NCBI GenBank assembly: GCA_964631965.1
Contig: CAZWAR010000081.1
Span: forward strand, 1 to 13,091
From: CAIQPS01 sp964631965
GTDB taxonomy: Bacteria; Actinomycetota; Thermoleophilia; RBG-16-64-13
DNA: 13,091 nucleotides
Reading direction: 5' to 3'
Shown here: in pieces, positions 7,823-13,091 of the stretch
Numbering within the stretch: the first letter of the stretch is position 1
Layout of the letters: each line of letters starts with the position of its first letter
Notes under the pieces: model-generated
What the model saw: the letters and a program-made list of their open reading frames with translations, nothing else
Databases searched by the model: none
What the model was told of the DNA's origin: nothing
Position numbers and translations under genes: made by a program

Positions 7823-7902
7823 CGACAGGTCCTTGCAGGCCCCGTGCCGGAATGCCCGGCACGAAAGCTCGTCCGGCCGGCGCCGGTACAAGCGACATTC
7901 AT
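7819..7902 (-). CDS. Possible 27-codon leader ORF upstream of MFS gene
   Basis: A short minus-strand frame runs from ATG 7900-7902 to TGA 7819-7821. Its product begins MNVACTGAGRTSFRAG, followed by a further Gly/Arg/Cys-rich stretch to the end. GGGGGG lies 4 bases before the ATG as a possible ribosome binding site, and an earlier in-frame ATG exists at 7917. The stop overlaps the transporter start as ATGA, the classic coupling arrangement. It contains a perfect hairpin in its second half. I recognise no homolog. It may be a leader peptide or simply chance in a GC-rich gap. Confidence 0.3.
   Translation of the reverse strand: MNVACTGAGRTSFRAGHSGTGPARTCR
7843..7863 (-). repeat. Perfect inverted repeat (8-bp arms, 5-nt loop) before MFS gene
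   Basis: CGTGCCGG (7843-7850) and CCGGCACG (7856-7863) form a GC-rich hairpin 20 bases ahead of the transporter start. No T-run follows on the minus strand, so a simple intrinsic terminator is not supported. It could stabilise mRNA, act as an attenuator with the leader ORF, or be an operator. A second palindrome, CCGGCGCCGG, lies at 7877-7886. Confidence 0.5.
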
Positions 7903-7940
7903 GATTCCCCCCAACATCGCGGTCGCGACACCGGCACAGG

Positions 7941-8918
7941 CTACATTTCCAGAGTCAGCTGCGCGAGGGCGCTGTCGACGGCCGCCAGTTCCTGGCCTGA
8001 GAGCTCGATACCGGCCGCACCGGCGTTCTCGTCCACCTGCGCCGCGTTCCGTGCCCCGGCCAGAGCGTGGCTCAGTCCTGGGCGGGCTATGGTCCAGGCC
8101 AGGGTGAGCTGGGCAAGGGTGGCTCCGTGATCCCCCGCGATGGGACGGATCTGATCGAGAAAGGCGAGGATGCGGGTGCGGTTCTCGATGCTGAAACGAG
8201 GGTTCTGAGTCCGCAGGTCGCCCTCCGACAGCTCCCGGTCAGGCGTAACCTTCCCGGTAAGCAGACCCTGGGCCATCGGCGAGTAGGCGAGGACGGCGAT
8301 GTCCTCCCGCTTGCAGTACGGCAACTGCACGTCATCAAGCCTCCGGTCCAACATGCTGTACTTCTCCTGGTCGCTATCGAGAGGCCCGAGCGCGCGGTAC
8401 TCGTCGATCTGCTCGATGGTGGCGTTGCTCACGCCTATGGCTCGTATCTTACCTTCCTGTTTGAGTTCGAGAAGCGTCCCCATGGTGTCCGCGATCGGAG
8501 TCGTGGGATCCTGCCAATGGGTTTGATAGAGGTCTATGTAGTCCGTGCCCAGGCGACGAAGGCTCTGCTCCACCTCGTAGCGGATCGATTCGGCCCCCAG
8601 GTACCTGCGCACGCTCTTCCCGGCCTCGTAGAAGAAATGCGTGCCCTTGTCGGTGTGCCAGACGAGACCGCACTTGGTGGCGAGAACCACCTCGTTGCGC
8701 CGGCCCTCGATGGCTTTGCCCACGATCTCCTCGGAGTGCCCCATCCCGTACGCCGGGGCGGTGTCGACAAAGGTCATACCCAGGTCCAAAGCCCTGTGGA
8801 TAGCGGCGACGGAGTCGGAGTCGTCGGCCCCGCCCCACCACCAGCCTCCTACTGCCCAGGCGCCGAAGGCGACGGCCGACGCCTGTATCCCGGACTGCCC
8901 CAATGCCCTGTACTGCAC
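7941..8918 (-). CDS. Aldo/keto reductase
   Basis: A 325-residue NAD(P)H-dependent oxidoreductase of the aldo/keto reductase TIM-barrel family, reducing aldehydes or ketones, or oxidising sugar-like polyols, in the cytoplasm. The catalytic tetrad is complete: Asp52 and Tyr57 in FVDTAPAYG, Lys82 in LATKCG, and His134 in YQTHWQD. The GVSNAT strand near residue 160 and the AGARNAAQVDENAGA segment near 295 (cofactor phosphate site) are also present. Overall it resembles the AKR11-type (IolS-like) proteins, but the substrate is not clear. Translation starts at GTG 8916-8918, with GGAGG 6 bases upstream. It is divergent from the RidA-like gene across a 121-base region and upstream of the MFS gene, so the two minus-strand genes may serve uptake and reduction of one compound; that link is inference. 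Confidence 0.93.
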   Translation of the reverse strand: MQYRALGQSGIQASAVAFGAWAVGGWWWGGADDSDSVAAIHRALDLGMTFVDTAPAYGMGHSEEIVGKAIEGRRNEVVLATKCGLVWHTDKGTHFFYEAGKSVRRYLGAESIRYEVEQSLRRLGTDYIDLYQTHWQDPTTPIADTMGTLLELKQEGKIRAIGVSNATIEQIDEYRALGPLDSDQEKYSMLDRRLDDVQLPYCKREDIAVLAYSPMAQGLLTGKVTPDRELSEGDLRTQNPRFSIENRTRILAFLDQIRPIAGDHGATLAQLTLAWTIARPGLSHALAGARNAAQVDENAGAAGIELSGQELAAVDSALAQLTLEM

Positions 8919-8953
8919 GTCGTCCCTCCCGTCCGTCGTGTGGCCCTCTCCCC

Positions 8954-8982
8954 TTGACGAGCACGGCTCATCTCTTCACATT
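8954..8982 (+). promoter_or_regulatory. Candidate promoter for RidA-like gene
   Basis: TTGACG at 8954-8959 is a five-of-six -35 match. Seventeen bases later comes CACATT (8977-8982), a weak -10 that keeps the important second A and last T. It overlaps the opposing -10 of the aldo/keto reductase gene. The spacing is ideal, but the -10 match is poor. Confidence 0.35.
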
Positions 8983-9010
8983 GTAAGCAGGCAGGCCGCC
9001 CGGCGGCCAA
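8980..9010 (-). promoter_or_regulatory. Candidate promoter for aldo/keto reductase
   Basis: On the minus strand TACAAT (complement of 8980-8985) matches five of six consensus -10 bases. TTGGCC (complement of 9005-9010) matches four of six -35 bases, at a long 19-base spacing. The start of transcription would fall about 55 bases before the GTG. The good -10 is the main support; the -35 is weak. Confidence 0.4.
8994..9008. promoter_or_regulatory. Perfect 7+1+7 palindrome between divergent genes
   Basis: GGCCGCC (8994-9000) and GGCGGCC (9002-9008) are exact reverse complements around one central C. The site lies between the -35 and -10 of the reductase promoter candidate, and just downstream of the likely transcription start of the RidA-like gene. 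A bound repressor there could block both directions. This position makes it a good operator candidate, although GC-rich DNA yields such palindromes by chance. Confidence 0.4.
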
Positions 9011-9039
9011 ATCGAGAGAAAGCCAAGGAGGCTGGAGCG

Positions 9040-9483
9040 ATGTCCGAGGAAGTCAAGTTCTATCCGGCGTATTGGGGAGGAAAGAAGCTCGCGTATCCCA
9101 ACTTCCCCCCGGAATCTCCCAAATTCGCCAACTCAGTGGTCGTGGGCAACCTGATCTTCGTGTCGGGCTGCCAGGGACAGAACGACGAGTTGATCAAGGT
9201 GGAGACAGACGTGTTCGAGGAGCAGATGTGGGTCGCTCTTGACAAGGTGCGTGCCTGCATGGAAGAGGCCGGCAGCAGCATGAACAACATAGTGAAGACG
9301 CTTATGATGCTCAAACATCTCGAGGACTACCCGAGGATGCGCAAGACCGAGCTCGAGTACTACCAGAAATACGCTCCGATGCTCGTGGAGAACCCACCGG
9401 CCAGTACTTTCATGCAAGTAGGGTTGGCCAAGGAGGAGTTCCTCGTGGAGATCGACGTCGTGGGAGTAGTTTCCCGAGGGTGA
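9040..9483 (+). CDS. RidA/YjgF/YER057c/UK114-family protein lacking the key Arg
   Basis: A 147-residue protein of the RidA family, trimeric proteins with the chorismate-mutase-like fold, whose best known members hydrolyse reactive enamine/imine intermediates. Seen: the opening VVVGNLIFVSGCQGQ (34-48), the central QMWVALDKVRACMEEAGSSM (62-81), NNIVKTLMMLKHLEDYPRM (82-100), and the closing STFMQVGLAKEEFLVEIDVVGVV. In classical RidA the segment is PARS, with Arg105 holding the substrate carboxylate. Here it reads PPAS, so Ala121 replaces the Arg, as in several non-RidA subfamilies of unproven activity. About 25 extra N-terminal residues (FYPAYWGGKKLAYP) precede the fold. The ATG at 9040 has AAGGAGG 8 bases upstream; longer in-frame starts back to 8641 run through the opposing reductase gene and are rejected. 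Confidence 0.9.
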   Translation: MSEEVKFYPAYWGGKKLAYPNFPPESPKFANSVVVGNLIFVSGCQGQNDELIKVETDVFEEQMWVALDKVRACMEEAGSSMNNIVKTLMMLKHLEDYPRMRKTELEYYQKYAPMLVENPPASTFMQVGLAKEEFLVEIDVVGVVSRG

Positions 9484-9987
9484 CGGCCCCCCGGGCGACG
9501 CTCCGGGATCGATGGGGGTGGCCGGCACGACGGCGGGCGGCGATTGGGGTCGCACCTGGTCGGCAACGCCGGTGACGAACACGATAGGCCCGGCCAACCG
9601 GGCGCGCAGCCCTCTTCCATGTGACCACCTTCCACACGCGGCATGTTTTGGAGGATCGCCGGGAATTGAACGACCAGAGGGAAGCACCGACCGGAGGCAG
9701 GCGATGTCCGACATCCATGCTCTACCGAGGATGGGTCGCCATCAGCTCAGACTGCCCTGCACGGGTTCCCTATGGAAGGAAGACGTCATGAGCAAGCCCC
9801 TGCTGTTCGTCATTCTGATTCTGGCCGTAGCGCTGTTCGCCGTGGGCTGAGGCGGCAACTTCGAAACGGCTCTCCCACGGTAGGGGACAGTACGAAAGAC
9901 GGTCTCCGGTTCTCGCGGGTGGGAGGTGTTCGGTTCACCTGCTTGAATAGTGGCTGAGAGGTTCTGCACTCGCAAAGGAGAGGGCCA
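9484..9987. other. Intergenic stretch between RidA-like gene and ku
   Basis: Apart from the small membrane ORF at 9704-9850, I see no gene in this 504-base stretch. It holds a GC-rich hairpin at 9588-9603 (GCCCGG, CCAA loop, CCGGGC) without a T-run. A widely spaced inverted repeat CTCCCAC/GTGGGAG lies at 9872-9878 and 9919-9925, and a small AGGTG/CACCT hairpin at 9924-9940, about 48 bases ahead of ku. No convincing ku promoter could be picked out. These may be leader or operator structures, but none is strong. Confidence 0.4.
9704..9850 (+). CDS. Possible small single-span membrane peptide
   Basis: A 48-codon frame starts at ATG 9704 (GGAGG at 9693-9697, 6 bases upstream). An internal ATG at 9788 (GGAAGGA, 7 bases upstream) gives only 20 residues. 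Both end at TGA 9848-9850. The last 17 or so residues are a hydrophobic helix (PLLFVILILAVALFAVG) after MSK, looking like either a transmembrane peptide or a signal sequence. Two in-frame starts, each with a good ribosome binding site, support translation. After the TGA the frame continues ten codons (GGNFETALPR) to a TAG. The TGA sits exactly where a lipobox Cys would complete AVGC. So it could also be a tiny lipoprotein broken by a nonsense change or sequencing error. No homolog is recognised. Confidence 0.4.
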   Translation: MSDIHALPRMGRHQLRLPCTGSLWKEDVMSKPLLFVILILAVALFAVG

Positions 9988-10836
9988 GTGGCTCGCGCAC
10001 TATGGAAGGGAGCCATCAGCTTCGGTCTGGTGACCATCCCGGTCTCCCTCTACACGGCCAAAGACGCCCGAGACAACATCTCGTTCCACATGCTCCACCG
10101 AGACGACCTTCGCAGGGTGCACTACAAGCGAGTGGACGATGAGGGCCACGAGATCCCGATGGAGGACATCGTCAAAGGGTACGAGTACGAGAGGGATCGG
10201 TACGTGGTGCTCGAGCCCTCCGAGCTGGAAAAGGCCGCCGTGGATGCCACCCAGAGCATCGACATCATGCAGTTCGTCGATGCGAAAGAGATCGACATCG
10301 CCTATTACGACACTCCGTACTATACCGAGCCCGCCAAATCAGGCCGGAGGGCCTACGCCCTTCTAAGGGAGACCATCCGGCATACGGGAAGGGTGGGGGT
10401 AGCCAAGATCGTCATCAGGGAACGACAACACCTCTGCGCCCTCATCGCCGACGGACCGGTGATGATCGCCTACACCCTGCGTTGGCCCTACCAGTTGCGG
10501 GATCCCAGCGATCTGGACCTTCCCGGCGAGGATCTGAACGAACTGGCCATCACTTCTCAGGAGCTCAAGATGGCCGAGCAGTTGGTGGACACCATGGCCG
10601 GCGAGTGGCAGCCCGAAGAGTACAAGGATACTTATCGCGACGAGGTGATGCGCCTCATCGACGAGAAGATCAAGACGGGAAAGATCACCGCCAAACGGCA
10701 GCCCAGGGAGAAGGGGGGCGCAGAGGTCATCGATATCATGGCCCTTCTGCGGCAGAGTATCGAGTCGAAAAAAGAGGAGCCCAAGAAGCCGGCAGCCAGG
10801 CCGGGTAGGCGCCGGTCCGCAGGCGGGTCTGGCTAG
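9988..10836 (+). CDS. ku: Ku-type DNA end-binding protein
   Basis: A 282-residue bacterial Ku protein. It forms a homodimeric ring on double-strand break ends and recruits LigD in non-homologous end joining. Seen: the family opening MARALWKGAISFGLVTIPVSLYTA, then HMLHRDDLRRVHYKRVDDEGHEI, DIVKGYEYERDRYVVLEPSELEK, and MAEQLVDTMAGEWQPEEYKDTYRDEV, the conserved segment near the end of the core. The C-terminal tail is Lys/Pro/Arg-rich (KKEEPKKPAARPGRRR), a basic extension like those that aid DNA binding in other bacterial Ku proteins. Translation starts at GTG 9988 with AAGGAG 7 bases upstream. The stop TAG overlaps the ribosome binding site of ligD, which starts 9 bases later, so the two genes form one operon. 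The length is normal. Confidence 0.97.
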   Translation: MARALWKGAISFGLVTIPVSLYTAKDARDNISFHMLHRDDLRRVHYKRVDDEGHEIPMEDIVKGYEYERDRYVVLEPSELEKAAVDATQSIDIMQFVDAKEIDIAYYDTPYYTEPAKSGRRAYALLRETIRHTGRVGVAKIVIRERQHLCALIADGPVMIAYTLRWPYQLRDPSDLDLPGEDLNELAITSQELKMAEQLVDTMAGEWQPEEYKDTYRDEVMRLIDEKIKTGKITAKRQPREKGGAEVIDIMALLRQSIESKKEEPKKPAARPGRRRSAGGSG

Positions 10837-10845
10837 GAGGGCTGC

Positions 10846-13091
10846 GTGACGCTGGAGGAGTACCGGAAGAAACGCGACTTCGCGAAGACTCCGGAGCCGG
10901 CCGCAACGCCCAAGCCGTCCGGGAACTCGGGGGGCGGGGCCACGGATGGCTTACTCTACGCCGTCCAGAAGCATGAGGCCAGTCGCCTTCACTACGATTT
11001 CCGCCTGGAACTGGATGGGGTCCTCCTGTCGTGGGCCGTTCCGAAGGGACCCTCTCTCGACCCGCACGACCGCCGCCTGGCTGCGCGGACGGAGGACCAT
11101 CCGCTGGAGTACGGGAACTTCGAAGGCACCATCCCTGAGGGGGAGTACGGCGCAGGCACTGTGTTGCTGTGGGACAGAGGCACCTGGGAGCCGGAGGATG
11201 ACCCCCACGAGATGCTGAGCAAGGGCGACCTGAAGTTCACCCTGCACGGCGAGAAGCTGAAAGGATCGTGGGTACTCGTGCGGATGAAGCCTAGGCCTGG
11301 GCGGGATGACCGAGAGGAATGGCTGCTCATCAAACACCGGGATGAGGAGGCGGTCGACGGCGACGGGCAGGCCGTCCTCGACGAACGGCCGGATTCGGTA
11401 GCGAGTGGGCGGTCGCTCGCGGAGATAGCAGCCGCAGGCGGGGCCAGTGTATGGCACAGCGATCGACCGGCCGGCGCCCAGACCGGCGCGCGCCCGGGAG
11501 AGGACTTCGCCGCGAGGCCGGACGAACTCCGTGGAGCCACCCGTACTTCCAGCCCTCCCCGCTTCGTGAGGCCGGAACTGGCGACACTCGTCAAGCAGGC
11601 GCCTTCGGGCGGCGATTGGCTGCATGAGATCAAGTTCGACGGATATCGGGCCATCGCCAGGATCGAGGACGGCTCCGTGATGATGTACTCGCGAAACCAG
11701 AAAGACTGGACCGCTCGGTACCAGTCTATCGCGGCCGAACTCGCCCACCTTCCTGTGAAGAGTGCCTTGCTCGACGGGGAGGTGGCGGTGGTGCTCCCCG
11801 ATGGCCGCACGAGTTTTCAGGAACTGCAGAACGCCCTGGGGGTAGAGGGCGGGCAGGGCCGCGACGACGGTCGGCTGCTGTACTACGTCTTCGACCTCAT
11901 GTACCTGGACGGTTACGACCTCACCAAGGCCGCCCTGCGCGATCGCAAGGACCTCCTGTATCGGCTGTTGGCTCGGGTGGGCTCGGGCGGCCGCCTCCGC
12001 TACTCGGAGCACATCGTGGGTAACGGCGCCGACGTGTTCGAGCAGGCCTGCCGCATGCAGTTGGAGGGCATAGTCAGCAAGAGGCTGGCCAGCCCGTACC
12101 GACCGGGGGTGCGAAGTGGAGACTGGCTGAAGACGAAGTGCAAGAAGAGACAGGAGTTCATCGTCGGCGGATTCACCGAGCCGGCCGGCGCGCGGACCGG
12201 CTTCGGGGCGCTTCTCGTAGGCGTCTGGGAGGACGGAGGACTGCGCTATGTGGGCAAGGTGGGCACCGGCTTCGATGAGAGGTCGCTCGGGGCACTCGCG
12301 GAAAGGCTGCGAGGGATAAAGGCGGCAGAGCCGCCGTTCGCGGCCGGTCTGGCAAGAGCGCCCAAGGGGTCGCACTGGGTACGGCCCGAGTTGGTTGCAG
12401 AGGTGGAATTCACCGATTGGACCCGCGACGGGGGCATCCGGCATCCCAGCTTCAAAGGTGTGCGGGAGGATACGCCCGCACAGGAGGTGACGGCGGAGGT
12501 ACCGATGGACACGAGCGAAAACACGGTCAACGGAGTTGCCATCACCCATCCGGACCGGGTGTTCTGGCCCACCCCTGGCATCACCAAACTCGACCTCGTC
12601 CACTACTACGACCTGGTGGCCGAGCGCATGCTCCCCTACGTCCTCGACCGGCCCATCGCCATGGTGCGCTGTCCCAGCGGCGTGGCAGACGGTGAGGTGG
12701 AAATGCGCCAGCGCGGCGGCCGCCCTGATGGCTGCTTCTTCCACAAGCACCCCGGCGACGACTTTCCTGGCCCCCTCGGCCGCGTGACGATTACGGAATC
12801 GGCCGGTCCGTCCTCCTATCTCACCATCACCGAGCCGGGCAGCCTTACCGCCCTCGCCCAGATGGGGGTTCTGGAGATACACCTCTGGGGATCGACCTGG
12901 CCCGACATCGAACATCCGGACATGGCGGTGTTCGACCTCGACCCGGGACCCGGGGTGCACTGGTCCGATCTGGCCGATGGGGCGAGCTTCAACACCGATG
13001 TCGGCTTCTTTAATGGCAACTCAGTCGATGGCAGCGGCAACACCGCGATCGGCGTCGGCAACGGGAATTTCCTGGACCCCAGCTTCAACAA
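10846..13091 (+). CDS. ligD: Multidomain DNA ligase D (PE-LIG-POL), 3' partial, aberrant tail
   Basis: ATP-dependent end-joining enzyme that trims, fills and seals ends held by Ku. The frame is open for 748 codons to the window edge. Domain 1 (about 1-175) is the 3'-phosphoesterase, with HYDFRLEL and EDHPLEYGNFEG giving His43, His49, Asp51, Arg53, His85 and Tyr89, one position shifted from the Pseudomonas set. Domain 2 (about 235-535) is the ligase: EIKFDGYRA with nucleotidyl Lys263, LLDGEV at 308-313, EGIVSKR at 407-413, WLKTK at 427-431. Domain 3 starts near 565 (ITHPDRVFWP) and is the polymerase; FDLDPGPG at 696-703 carries the first two metal Asp. From about residue 714 the sequence stops looking like LigD, and the third Asp is missing. 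Translation starts at GTG 10846, with GGAGG overlapping the ku stop. Confidence 0.93.
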   Translation, partial: MTLEEYRKKRDFAKTPEPAATPKPSGNSGGGATDGLLYAVQKHEASRLHYDFRLELDGVLLSWAVPKGPSLDPHDRRLAARTEDHPLEYGNFEGTIPEGEYGAGTVLLWDRGTWEPEDDPHEMLSKGDLKFTLHGEKLKGSWVLVRMKPRPGRDDREEWLLIKHRDEEAVDGDGQAVLDERPDSVASGRSLAEIAAAGGASVWHSDRPAGAQTGARPGEDFAARPDELRGATRTSSPPRFVRPELATLVKQAPSGGDWLHEIKFDGYRAIARIEDGSVMMYSRNQKDWTARYQSIAAELAHLPVKSALLDGEVAVVLPDGRTSFQELQNALGVEGGQGRDDGRLLYYVFDLMYLDGYDLTKAALRDRKDLLYRLLARVGSGGRLRYSEHIVGNGADVFEQACRMQLEGIVSKRLASPYRPGVRSGDWLKTKCKKRQEFIVGGFTEPAGARTGFGALLVGVWEDGGLRYVGKVGTGFDERSLGALAERLRGIKAAEPPFAAGLARAPKGSHWVRPELVAEVEFTDWTRDGGIRHPSFKGVREDTPAQEVTAEVPMDTSENTVNGVAITHPDRVFWPTPGITKLDLVHYYDLVAERMLPYVLDRPIAMVRCPSGVADGEVEMRQRGGRPDGCFFHKHPGDDFPGPLGRVTITESAGPSSYLTITEPGSLTALAQMGVLEIHLWGSTWPDIEHPDMAVFDLDPGPGVHWSDLADGASFNTDVGFFNGNSVDGSGNTAIGVGNGNFLDPSFN
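12483..12507 (+). promoter_or_regulatory. Internal ribosome binding site and ATG at LIG/POL boundary of ligD
   Basis: GGAGGTGA at 12483-12490 and GGAGG at 12495-12499 precede an in-frame ATG at 12505 by 14 and 5 bases. The ATG (residue 554) falls in the linker, just before the polymerase domain begins. This could allow separate translation of the polymerase domain. The motif also encodes ordinary residues (QEVTAEVP), so it may be coincidence. Confidence 0.3.
12985..13091 (+). repeat. Gly/Asn-rich repeat-like tail at window end, foreign to LigD
   Basis: A 10-base direct repeat, AGCTTCAACA, occurs at 12985-12994 and 13081-13090, exactly 96 bases or 32 codons apart. The sequence between them translates in the ligD frame as SFNTDVGFFNGNSVDGSG and onward with GNTAIGVGNGN, resembling repeat-rich surface or PPE/MPTR-like proteins rather than a polymerase. 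GC by hand count is about 56%, below the rest of the window. It is probably the start of a repeat array or a misassembled join. Confidence 0.55.

Noticed and set aside
8641..9039. Longer N-terminus for the RidA-like protein
   Set aside because: It would run through the reductase gene and both promoters; the ATG at 9040 has a strong AAGGAGG.
9588..9603. GCCCGG-CCAA-CCGGGC hairpin as terminator of the RidA-like gene
   Set aside because: Short stem over 100 bases past the stop and no T-run.
9512..9703. Longer 112-codon version of the small membrane ORF
   Set aside because: The added residues are Arg/Gly/Pro-rich with no family look and no good ribosome binding site at 9512.
10951..12960. 669-codon open frame antisense to ligD
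   Set aside because: GC-rich codon bias opens the opposite frame. The protein is low in hydrophobic pattern and has no recognisable domain, while the sense frame carries all LigD motifs.
1..13091. CRISPR array, tRNA, rRNA, insertion sequence or phage genes
   Set aside because: I saw no regularly spaced repeats, no cloverleaf-like segments, no transposase or integrase motifs and no phage structural genes.

Overview
This is a GC-rich bacterial window (roughly 65% GC by eye) with tight gene packing, clear Shine-Dalgarno sites and frequent GTG starts. A 10-base N gap at 5342-5351 and odd sequence at the right edge suggest a draft or metagenome scaffold. The mix of an anaerobic-type pyruvate:ferredoxin oxidoreductase and a Ku/LigD repair pair would suit a GC-rich actinobacterial or Chloroflexota-like lineage. 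No marker gene settles this, so the taxonomic guess is weak.

Left part (1-5294, minus strand): a probable operon read right to left. It holds nifJ (pyruvate:ferredoxin/flavodoxin oxidoreductase, with N- and C-terminal extensions), then, after one spacer base, a dihydroorotate dehydrogenase-like flavoprotein of the type often found beside nifJ, then a partial unrecognised gene running off the left edge. The 250-base divergent region 5295-5544 contains the N gap. Next comes a plus-strand metallo-beta-lactamase-fold hydrolase (5545-6465).

Middle (6545-9483): an aldo/keto reductase and an MFS transporter lie head-to-tail on the minus strand. Their 118-base gap holds a possible 27-codon leader ORF, with an ATGA overlap onto the transporter start, and two inverted repeats. 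The reductase is divergent from a RidA/YjgF-family gene. The shared 121-base region has candidate promoters for both directions and a perfect 7+1+7 palindrome.

Right part (9484-13091, plus strand): a 500-base stretch whose only candidate gene is a very short membrane peptide. It is followed by ku and ligD, 9 bases apart, which together form a minimal bacterial non-homologous end-joining system. LigD has the domain order phosphoesterase, ligase, polymerase. The polymerase domain breaks off just after its DxD motif into a Gly/Asn-rich repeat-like sequence that does not belong to LigD. A 10-base direct repeat marks this change, and an assembly chimera is the most likely cause.

No clearly new defence or mobile system is visible. 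The most notable points are the LigD tail, the missing key residues in the RidA-like and metallo-hydrolase proteins, the possible translationally coupled leader ORF, and the tiny membrane peptide whose TGA stop sits where a lipobox cysteine would be.
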